NCBI GenBank assembly: GCA_000727475.1
Contig: KL647311.1
Location: forward strand, 802,110-866,109
DNA length: 64,000 bases
Direction of reading: 5' to 3'
Source: Sarcocystis neurona
Taxonomy: Eukaryota > Apicomplexa > Conoidasida > Eucoccidiorida > Sarcocystidae
Of the stretch, positions 54,956-64,000 are shown piece after piece. Below the pieces are notes generated by a model. It worked only from the letters and a program-made list of their open reading frames with translations. It was not told the DNA's origin and made no database searches. How positions within the stretch are numbered: the first letter of the stretch is position 1; each line of letters opens with the position of its first letter. A program made the position numbers and the translations under genes.

Positions 54956-57900
54956 ATGCGGACAACGCAGTATGCGCCTCATGGAGCTGCAGAGCGCTCG
55001 TTCATGCAGCAGCTGCGCTGGCCAGAGCCGCAGGAGCGGCAAAAGTGTAGGACACCGCGCAGACGAAGCATCTGCGAGAGGGAAGAAAAAGAAACGTCTT
55101 TTCGCCTCTTATGTAGGCAACGTTCTGTCGGCAACTCCTATGCGTCTGCCAAATATTGGGACCGTCGATTTTCTGCGACGCACTCGCCTTTTGACTGGTA
55201 CTGCGGCTGGACCGAACTCGCGCCTCTGCTTCTGGGGGAGGTAACGGCAGCGCTACAGCAGCAGTGGGCTGTCCGTACACCCCGCTCGATGCGTGAAAAC
55301 GTACTGCCTGAATCGCGGCAAATGGTTTCCCTTCTTCCTGGTCAGTCTCGGGTTCAGCAGCTCGCAAAGGAAGCGGAAAATAGTCCACAGCAGCAGAGCT
55401 GCAACGACTTGCAGCAGGAGCGTCGTGGCTTGCACCGGCGTCTTCCGAGCATGCAACAGGAAAGTCTCCACATGCCAAATGCCGCCCTAGGGACACCAGA
55501 GGCAGAGGCAGGAGATGCAGCCGAAGAGCGGAGAGCAACTGCTGCTACACACGTGTTGTCGTCCGCGAAGTTCGCGGCAACACCGGCAGCAAACCGTCTC
55601 TGCGCAGAAGCAGCAGACGACACAGGAGAAGCCGCGGTTGCGCCCGGAGGAGAAACAGGTCAGTCATCAGTAGGGCTAGCGGCAGCCGCGTCAGAAGCTG
55701 CACGAGCGGCAGCAGAATTTGCAGGCGATGCTTGTTGGCCGGCGGCAGCAGCAGCGGATGGGCGGACGTCGCAAGGAGCAGTGGCAGAAGGCGCAGCCGA
55801 CGTGTCAGCAGCAGGAGCCGCACCTTTCCTCCGGAACGCCTCAGTTGCAGCAGCAGCGCCGCCCGCACGGGCAGCTGCGTCGAAGGCACGTCCAGATTCA
55901 GCAGTAGCAACAGCGCAGTTGAAAGCTACAGCAGGGACGTCTGCTTCTTACGGAGGAGCACCAGCAACACCAGCGGAGGCGGCAGAATCCCACACAGCAG
56001 CAGCACCGCTGCAAGGAGCAGCCGGTGTGTCCCTGTCTGACGCAGCCGCAGCAGCCTTGAAAGGAGCAGGAGAGGCGTCTCGTTCGCGTGCAACAGTCAC
56101 AGCCTTGTCCGCGGCCGAGATGCAGAGCGCAATGTTGCCAGGATTCGCCGATGGGAAAGAGGCGAGAAAGTGTGAGGTACAGCAGCCCAGGACGCCAGCC
56201 GCAGGAGCAGCCGTTTCACGCGGCAGTAAAACGTCCGCTTCTTCGTCGTCCTCCTCCTCTTTCTCCGTTCCTCCTTGGGAGCCGCTGGCCAATGACGCAA
56301 AGCTGCGGAAAATGTGTCTGGTTGTCCTGGTAGGTCTGCCACTGCCGCAGCAGTTCTCACAACAGCAGCCACACACGTAGCCTGCTTCTCCTGCACACAT
56401 TTTGATAACAGCGTGCAGGATCCAGCTGCATGCGACTGCTCAGACGGCGCCTTTCTTCCTTCTGTGACTACCACTGCTATGTGCGTCGAAGCTTTCTTTC
56501 TTTCTGTCGCCGAGCGGGGGCGTGCAAGAGCCTTGGGGCACGAGCTTTTCGCCCAGTCGTTCCGCGTCAGTCCGCTGCGAATATCATCGCTATTGATATA
56601 CACTTTGCTGCCAACGCTATGTGCGCGGAGCCTGCATCAGTCCGCTTCGAGTACTGTCGCTCTCGGTATACATTTCTGCTCCTTGTGTTAGAGATGCTGC
56701 TTCTACAGCTATGCCTGCTGAGCACGCGAAGCCCTCTTCCAGAGAGAAAGGGTGACTGGTGTTGTTTTTCGTCGCTTCTCTTACACACACAAGCAAGCGT
56801 TTAGGTCCTGCTCTTCCTCCCTCCCTGCCTTTCTCCATTGCTCCTCTTGCTGCTGCTGGTCTTCCCTTCCGTATGTCCATAAGCAGCAGTAGCACGAGGA
56901 CCAGGCGGATGACTCCTCCTAGGCAATAAGAAGCGCGACTCTTCTTCTCTCCCATATTTGCTGATACATTTACACCTACAGGTCCATCCACCATGTCACT
57001 ACTGCTGTCGTTGCTGGTCTGCTGCTTAGGGCTCCGTTTTGACCATATATGCTCCTGCAAAACGGCTACTATGACAGGTCTCCTTCTCTTACGACAGTGA
57101 CCCGTTCTACGTATTCTGTGACGAGACGTGCGCGAAGAAGAAGCTCGACGACAGTCTTCCAGCTGCTATTTCCACTATACCTCCTCCTGGTGCTACTATG
57201 ACGTGGACTATATCTACTACTACTACTGCTCTTATTCCTCGGCCTACTCCTCTGGTGTGAACTCTCCATATTGCTGTAGATTGCCAGTCCTGCGAGTACC
57301 GCTGCTCTTACGACCGCTTCGCTCCCGTGCATTAGTCCTACACGAGTGTTGCTCCGACAAATACTACTATTACCACTACTATGCAGCTCCTTCCCTATTT
57401 TCCGTGCTCCCATTACTATTGCTACTACTAACACTACTAGTATTACTCCCACTTTTTCAAATTGCGAGTCCTTGTACTACTTCGACTACTATTACTACTA
57501 CAACCACTACGACTGTTCCGCCCCCGTGCAGCAGTCCTACACGAGTGTTGCTCTGGCTACTAGTACTGCTACTACTACTACTACTACTAATGCTACTACT
57601 AGTACTACTAGTACTACCAGTACTGCCAGTACTACTAGTACAACAGGTCCAAACCTATTTCCTGTCCTTCCGTCACTACAACTATTACTCCTGTTTTTGT
57701 CTGTTGCGAGTCCTGGTACTACTATCACTACTGCTGTTACGACTGTTCCGGTTGATGCCACCAGTCCTACACGCGTGTTGCTCTTATTACTACTACCACT
57801 ACTACTATAACAGCTACTCCTATTTCTTCTACTTCCGCACTCGTACAACATCAACTATTCCTGCTCTGTACTATTCTTTGTATTGCTGGTGCTCTATGCA

Positions 57901-60611
57901 GCAGCCCCTTTTCTATTTCCTTTCCGCCACTACTCCTCCTATTACTCCTCCTACCACTGCTGTTACGCACTTGCACTTGTCTTACTGATTCTTCTGCTAC
58001 TACGTCTCCTATTATTCCTACTACTGTTATACACATATATGTATACATCTTTGCACATGTATTACTACTACTGTTATGTAGTCTTACGTGTATTTCTGAT
58101 CCTTTTTTGATTACTCCAACTTCTCCTACGAGTGATATATACTCGTACACATGTCTTCCTGATGCTCCTGTTGATACCACTCCTAGTGTTTATACGAGTA
58201 CTCCTACTATTACTACCAGGTTGACACTCCAGCTGCACTGCTGGTGTGACTGCTGAAGATGTCAGTCTTCCTGGTGCTTCTGGTCGAAGGACCCTGCTCT
58301 GCGTCTACCCTTGTCCGTCGCAGTATGAGAGAGACGTTCAAAACTCGAAGAACTTCCCTTCGGTAGGAAGAAAAGGTATTACAGCTGTTTCTACGGATTC
58401 TTGCTCCCGTCGGTTACTGCAGGTGGGATGCGGCACGTCCCTGTTATCCGCAGAAATGGAGGCGCGGGGCAACTTCGGCCTTCTAGTCAACGTCGACAGA
58501 AGCAGAGCGGCTCTAGAGCAGTTGCAGCAGCGCAGCAGAGGCGTGCAGCCGCAGCAGCCGCAGCTGCAACACAAAAAAGACGAAGAGGAGGCGGAGGACA
58601 ACTGCACACAACAGCAGCAAAAACCAGTCGAGGCGGCCCAGGAGACGGAAGAGCAGGAGGAGGAGAAGAAAAAGCAGCAGCAGCTGCAGCACCCGAGGCT
58701 GGCGGAACACGGGAGAAAGCAGGAGGGGCGATGGCAGAGGCAACCGCAGGACAGCCGACACCAACAGCAGCAGGAGCGACTGCAGCAGAAGAAGCAGCAG
58801 CAGCAGGAGGGCCCTCACCCCCCGCAGGAGGAGGAGCAGCAGGGGGGGGGGGAGCAGCAGCAGGAGGCGAGGCTTCAAAGACAGGTATTCATTCAGGCCG
58901 ACGCAAGACGCTTGCCGTTCCGCAGCGATTTTGTCGACTTGGTTATCGATAAAGGTAAAGCATGTATTTCTCTTGAGCAATCCCCCAGGGTGCGAGTGCG
59001 AGTCTTAAAGAAAAAAGAACAGCTGCCGCACATGCCGCTCACGCCGCAGGCCGAGAAGTCCTGCAGCAAACCTTTCCCTTCTTCGAAGCGGATGCCGCTT
59101 GATGTCTGTTTGGAGGAGGGATGGGGGGGACTGCACTTACTAATGCGTCGTGTCGGTAGAGAAGAATACACGGCAGTCGTAGTCGATCAGCTGATATCTG
59201 GTAGCCATCTTCGTTACCGATACGCTCGCCTACATATGTACCGATACTATATCTGTTAATACATACACATATGTATATATGTATATGGACGGCTGTGTAC
59301 GACTTTTTGTATGTAGATGTATATATGCGTATACGCGCAAGGATATGTGTAGGTGTGTGTTTGTACGTCGTTTCGTGCTGCCGGATCTCGAGGAAATACA
59401 TGTGTAAATTTCTGACTCGTATACGCAGATACGCATTTCGAAGAAAAGCAGAAACTTCCAAGTTCTCACCTTCTTCCCTCGACAGAGGTGTATCTGCGCG
59501 TGCTGCCAAGATGGCCGCTTTGCGCATGCGGCAGGGTGAACGGGCCGCGTTACGAGCCCCGACACAGAGCTGGCCGTTGGCGCGTCTTCGTACCGATACA
59601 AATACACCTCTTCACGAAAGTTCATAGATTTATCCGTTCTGCAGCAAATACGTACCCCTCTGTATCTATACATATATTATGTACATGTGTGTGTATGTAT
59701 GTGTATACGTCTGTATACATATATATGTGCATGTATATTTGCGTATGTAGGTGAATTTCCAGGAAGGTGAGGATGTATGCATATATAGGTGCATGTAGAG
59801 AATGTACAGGTATATCGAGGTGTATGCCGCGGATAGCTCTGGCTGTCACGGAGACACAGAAGCAGAAAAGCGACGTACATTTTTTCCTGCTGCTTACCGA
59901 AGATATGTGTGGTGAGTCCACACACACGTGCAGTGGACACACACACGCATGAAAACGGACGTAAATTTCCTTTCGAACCCCCTCACCCTCCTCCGACCGT
60001 ATATCTGTACATACGTGTATCTCCTGCTGCCCGTCAGCTTGTAACTGCCCCAGCGTATACATCGATATATACGCGCGCGTCCACCGGGCTCGGATACGAA
60101 TACATACCATTCCTTTTTCTGTCCCGTCTCTCTCTTCGTTTCTCTATCTCTATGTGATACGTATTCACAGTAATACAAATATATGTTCGGTTCCTCATGC
60201 AGGTATCCAGGAGAGACAGCCTCAGTCTTCATTATCGAAGTAACGCTCATACCCTGCTCCCTAAAATATAATCTGTTTGATAATACACACGCACCTCTGT
60301 ATTAGCACGCGTGTATATGCCTATATATATGTGTGTGTATGTAATACACACTTATATATGTATAGGTGTCTTTACAGATACATATATATATATATGTATA
60401 TACGTTCACATGTATGCGTTCAAGAATATACGGGTCTATATACGTATGTCTTGATGTGTATGCCTTTACACGTGTGCGACCATATACTTAGATATACGTA
60501 TCTATATGTATAGGTATGTGTATGCATTTGTATGCATATACACACGTCTGCGTAGATATACTCGTATACTCATATACATATGTATATGTACGCCTATATA
60601 TTTATATGTAG

Positions 60612-60643
<32 letters not shown>

Positions 60644-63600
60644 GAGTTTGTAATATAAGTAGAGGCGCGAGCCCATGTAGGACGCTGCATGCAGGGGATT
60701 GCCCTTCCGTACACGGATAGATCTATCAATTAGTTTCCCTCTCTCTCTCTAAAAATATATATATAAGTATTCTCTCTCTTTCTATGTAATATAAGTATGT
60801 ATATATATGTATATACATATATTCTCTCTCTCTGTGTATATATATCTCAATATGCATATATATCTATACGCGTCGGAGACATCTTCGTGCGCCCGGAAAA
60901 CTTCTTGACTTTTGTGAAGACGTACGCGTTGTTTATACATGCTGACGTATTTCTGCGTAGGTTTGCATTTTTCTGCGTAAGTGCCCATCTGCTGTTGAAT
61001 CCTGCGTATGCACGCGTGCATCGATTTCTACCTCACTGCCTCTGCGCTTCTCTCTGTCTCTGTATCCCTCTCTCTTTTCTTCTTTTCTCTTTTTAAACCT
61101 ATATATGTATACATATATATTTGTGCAGTAGTGAACAGACAGATATATATTTACTACGGACTAATTTTATCTCATTTGATATAAGTGTCGTGGTGCTGCT
61201 GCGTCAGGACTCCTGGACGCGTTATCCTGCAGCGGTTCACGAACACCGACGTCAAAGCAGCGCAGCAGCAGCCCGAGCAACGGCAGGTCACTTTTTGAGA
61301 GGAAGACAACGGAAGCATATTTCCGTCCCCGTGGCGCTGCTTCTCGTTCGAAGTCTTTGTCCCCTTCCCTTCCGTACCCTCCTCCGTCTTCGCCCTCTGC
61401 TGCTGCCGTTCTTCCTTCTCGGCCTCGCGCGTCTTCCCTCGCCGCTGCTGCCTCCGCTTTCTCAGGTGCTGCCTGTCGTGCGATTGCTGTTGCTGCTCCA
61501 CCTAGTGCTGCTGCTCTGGCTGCGAAGTGCGCCGCCGCTCCTGCTGCTGCCGGTGCTCCTGCGGCTGCTGGTGCTGCACAGGGCTGTTCGCATGTTGTCA
61601 GAGAGACGTGGAGAATTCTTCGTCCTGGTGGCTGCTTCCTTCTTGTAACGCATACCTCGCTGCAGCAGCAGCAGCAGCAGCTCAAGGAGGAAGAGCAGCA
61701 GCAACATGAAGAGCAGCGGGAGCTGTCGGGGGAGGAGGACTCGCACGAAGGGGAGCACCAGCAACAGCAGCACATTCGGCAGGAACACCGGCAGCAGAAA
61801 CAACAGCAGCAGCAGGTGCAGGAGCGCCACTGGCAGCAGCAGCACCAACAGCAGCAGCTGCATCAACAGCAGCAGCTGCACCACCACCAGCAGCAGCAGC
61901 AGCCCCAACTGCAGCAACAGGAGCAGGAGCGCCGTTACCAGCAGCTGCATGAGGAATGCGCGAAGCAGCACCACCGACAACAGCAACGGGACCAAACGCA
62001 GCGGGACTCACAGCAGCAGGCGTCGCAGCAGCAGGCGTCGCAGCAGCAGGACTCACAGCAGCAGGACTCACAGGAGCAAGTCTATTGGCGGCATGAGACA
62101 ACTGGGTGTGCTACCTGTCCTTTCTGCATGCGTTTTGGGACGTCGGTGGGAAGCAGCGTAGCAGCCGCAGCAACTGCCTTGGCCGCTTCGCTTCCTTTGC
62201 GTCAAGCAGCAGCAGCAGACGCAGCAGCGGTGACGCAGCAGCAGAAGCATCACGTTTCACCGCAAGCGTCTTCTTCCATTTTATCTGCCTTAAACAACGG
62301 GAGAAGGAGATACGCCAGCAGCGGCAGCAGAGAAAGAGTAAAGAAATATTACGGCAGCGTGATGACAAAGCATGGTAACAGCAGCACGAGGAAGCACAGG
62401 GAGCGGCAGAAAGCTCAAACAACGGCAGCAGCAGAAAGCAGACGCACCGCGAGCACTCGAAGCAGCAGCAGCAGCGTAGGCAGGAGCAGAGCCAGTAGCA
62501 GCGGTATGTGGCGTCGCGGAGCGGGAAGAAGGAGGAGGAGGAGCAGCAGCGGAGTCGTCAAAACTAGGTGTAGCACTAGCAGCAGGAGAAATCATAACGA
62601 CAGGCGGAGAAGCAGCAACAGCAGCAGGAGGAAGGTCAGCAGGCAGCACAGCAGTGGCGTATCCAGTAGCAACAGCAACGTCAGCGCTAGCAGCCGCAGG
62701 AGGAGCAGCAATCAAGTGAACAGCAGAACCACGGGCAGGAGGGACAGCAGCAGCATCAGGTGCAACGGCAAGAACAGCCGCAACAGCGGGGACGGTACGG
62801 ACAGTAGTGGCAGGAGCGGCAGCACGGACGCAGACAGCAGCGGCAGCACGGGCGCACACAGCAGCGACGGCACGGATGCAGAGAGCAGCGGCAGCACGGG
62901 CGCAGGCAGCAGCGGCAGGAGCAGCAATCTTCGTAACGAGAACCGCTGCTGGAGAAGCAGCAGCAGCAGGGACGGCAGCGGCAACGACAGCAGCGGCATC
63001 AGTGCGGACGACGTCGGAGCGTGGGACGGCTGGGAGTGGCTGTTTGAGGAGCGCGTGCCGCTGAGTCGTGCAGCAGCTCTAGCAAATCTTCTCTATTATA
63101 TAAGGACGAAGCGGCAGCAGGACCAGCAGCGAAGAGAATATGACGAAGAGGCAGGTGGTTCGACAGCAGCGGCGGCAGCCGCAGCGCAGCAGCAGCGTGC
63201 AAGTGCCGCAGAACTGCAGCAAGTGACACCAGCACGTGCAGCTCCTGATTCGCCAAAGCAGCAGCAGTCCCAGACGCAGAAGCAGCAACGACAGGAGCAG
63301 CTCGAACAGCGAGAGCAGCGGCAACGACAGCCGCCGCAGCTGGAGCAGCAACAGCAGCCAGAGCAGCAACAGCAGCTAGAGCAGCAGCAGCGGCTGAAGC
63401 AGCAGGAAGTGGAGCAACAACAGCGGGAGAAGCAAGAGCTACCGCAGCAGCAAGAGCAGCAGTCGCAGCGAGAGGAGCGTCAGTCCCGCAGCTTCGCGTA
63501 CTTGCCGCTCTGCTGCAGCTCCCCTGACACGCGTAGCGAGTCCTGTGCAGGTGATACAGATGCTTCCTGTGGCCACAGCGGCCTGCAGCAGCAGGTCGAG

Positions 63601-63807
63601 CCCTGCGCGTGCAGCTGGACAGCACGAGGAGGGCAGAAGGACGGCATCAGCAGCGGCCCCAGTGTACCTGCTCCAGCAGCAGGGGAAGACTGTGGGAGTA
63701 TACAGGGCGAGGAGAACACGGCCGCTGTTCTGCAGGTAACACACGCATGCGCCATTGCTGCTGCCGCTGCTGCTGAAGGGGACGTATGCATGCAGGAAGA
63801 CGTGTAG
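54956..63807 (+). CDS. HAAR-expanded class I SAM methyltransferase, METTL13/EEF1AKMT4-like
   Basis: Related to enzymes that methylate eEF1A Lys or N-terminus. Exons: 54956-56329, 58423-58954, 61208-63735 or onward. Junctions keep phase: CLVVL|VGCGTSLLSAEM rebuilds motif I, and VIDKG|LLDALS rebuilds the post-motif segment. Order: KYWDRRF...PFDWYCGWTELAPLL (about 66-95), the family N-terminus; about 350 residues Ala-rich insert; NDAKLRKMCLVVL-VGCG, SAM-binding strand and loop; VNVDRS (acidic ribose binder); about 120 residues Gln/Glu-rich insert; QADARRLPFRSDFVDLVIDKG; Ser/Ala-rich insert; VVRETWRILRPGGCFLLVTHTS; about 460 residues Gln/Ser/Arg insert; GWEWLFEERVPLSR...LLYYIRTKR, the last strands; a final Gln-rich tail. 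Length about 1480-1500 residues against roughly 250 for the bare domain. The frame stops at 63807, but a donor CTGCAG|gtaaca at 63735 may lead to exons beyond the window. The start is the first ATG in frame; an upstream exon is possible. Confidence 0.85.
55380..56240 (+). repeat. Ala/Gln/Ser HAAR-coding region in methyltransferase exon 1
   Basis: Imperfect GCA/GCG/CAG codons, mostly Ala with Glu, Gly and Ser, between the two conserved halves of the N-terminal methyltransferase segment. Varied composition and return to the correct frame at the motif I strand argue it is translated rather than intronic. Confidence 0.7.
56330..58422 (+). other. Methyltransferase intron 1
   Basis: Donor CTG|gtaggt, acceptor gttactgcag. 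2.1 kb. The 5' half is pyrimidine-biased unique sequence; from about 57170 it is the TAC array. Open frames are Leu/Ser/Tyr-rich artefacts of the repeats. Confidence 0.75.
57170..58240. repeat. TAC/ACT trinucleotide array with higher-order repeats
   Basis: About 1.07 kb of imperfect TAC/ACT/ATT triplets. Longer units recur on top: CAGTCCTACACGAGTGTTGCTC-like blocks have their CACG(A/C)GTGTT core at 57341, 57540 and 57770 (offsets 199 and 230). GCGAGTCCTG/TGTAC and CGACTGTTCCG blocks recur between them. Entirely inside the methyltransferase intron. Distinct from the CAG family that dominates the exons. Confidence 0.85.
58510..58875 (+). repeat. CAG-type Gln/Glu HAAR in methyltransferase exon 2
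   Basis: Translated mainly as Gln and Glu between the ribose-binding acidic residue and the ADARRLPF strand. Contains 11 consecutive G at 58842-58852, read here as Gly-Gly-Gly, a slippage-prone spot within coding sequence. Confidence 0.75.
58955..61207 (+). other. Methyltransferase intron 2 with long TATG microsatellites
   Basis: Donor AAAG|gtaaag, acceptor gctgcgtcag. 2.25 kb. TATG/TATA repeats occupy much of 59260-59360, 59660-59760 and 60290-60860. Tyr/Ile/Cys/His-rich frames on both strands are repeat artefacts. No nested exon recognised. Confidence 0.75.
61650..63480 (+). repeat. CAG-type HAARs in methyltransferase exon 3
   Basis: Gln runs at about 61663-62080 and 63210-63480 (CAG in frame), Ser/Arg/Asn runs at about 62380-62960 (AGC/AAC in frame), short Ala runs near 62155-62240 and 63160-63200. 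The same CAG repeat is read in different frames relative to its register. The upstream part of this exon (about 61390-61580) is CTG-type and codes Ala as GCT. Confidence 0.8.
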
Positions 63808-64000
63808 AGTGTGTATCATCTGTTGTGCAGCAGTCGCTGCTGCTGCTGCTCAGGGCAGAGTAGAGAGACGTAGTAGAAAGGACTGCTGCTGCCTGAGCGC
63901 CCTGCTGGTGCGGCTGAAGAAACGGCATCGGAGAAACACGAGTGATGAGGGGGCACGCTCTGCTGCACCTGCTGCTACTATTACTCAACGAAGAGCAGAA
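63808..64000. other. 3' flank or intron of the methyltransferase gene
   Basis: CTG/GCTGCT-rich short repeat around 63835-63850 and 63960-63975. Either 3' untranslated/intergenic sequence or the start of an intron if donor 63736 is used. The window ends here. Confidence 0.4.

Noticed and set aside
57128..57988. 286-residue Leu/Tyr/Ser-rich frame (+)
   Set aside because: Translation of the TAC array within an intron whose flanking exons rebuild motif I of the methyltransferase.
61462..63625. Long minus-strand Leu/Ala frames antisense to the methyltransferase
   Set aside because: Repeat shadows; the plus frame contains the methyltransferase motifs and keeps phase with upstream exons.

Overview
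The window looks like nuclear DNA of a coccidian apicomplexan, most probably an Eimeria species. The evidence is the combination of CAG/CTG trinucleotide tracts that are translated as long Ala, Gln and Ser runs (the homopolymeric amino-acid repeats, HAARs, known from Eimeria), abundant TA/TATG microsatellites, genes split into many short exons by phase-consistent introns, and a flagellar-type tubulin ligase. There are no bacterial or phage features. Most coding sequence is in exons too short to stand out as open frames, so gene models were built by joining exons by hand using splice sites, codon phase and protein-family motifs.

Layout. 1-4524 (+): C-terminal lobe of a Bud32/PRPK kinase (KEOPS complex) with about 480 residues of HAAR sequence between catalytic loop and DFG; the N-lobe was not found. 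4525-14296: mostly microsatellite and unassigned sequence, with a probable two-exon Gln-rich gene (10135-11633, -), a perfect 18-bp hairpin and small duplications. 14297-14779 (-): intronless secreted helical orphan. 17272-17915 (+): partial Ala-rich orphan gene. 24841-34660 (-): eight-exon PLP-dependent cysteine synthase with a mitochondrial-type presequence. 35635-39011 (+): six-exon multi-pass membrane protein, divergent from the cysteine synthase. 40390-47009 (-): fourteen-exon TTLL9-type tubulin polyglutamylase, convergent with the membrane protein. 47-54 kb: a partial Cys-rich gene (+, ends 50618) and a possible small gene (53048-53546). 54956 to about 63807 (+): a very large HAAR-expanded class I methyltransferase of the METTL13/EEF1AKMT4 type.

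The genes are housekeeping or cell-biological (tRNA t6A modification, cysteine synthesis, axonemal tubulin modification, methylation of probably a translation factor) and do not form a pathway or cluster. I found no convincing new multi-gene system. The most notable features are architectural: HAARs placed in loops of conserved enzymes, flips of repeat strand inside single exons, two GC-AG introns, and microexons of 37-44 nt in conserved genes.
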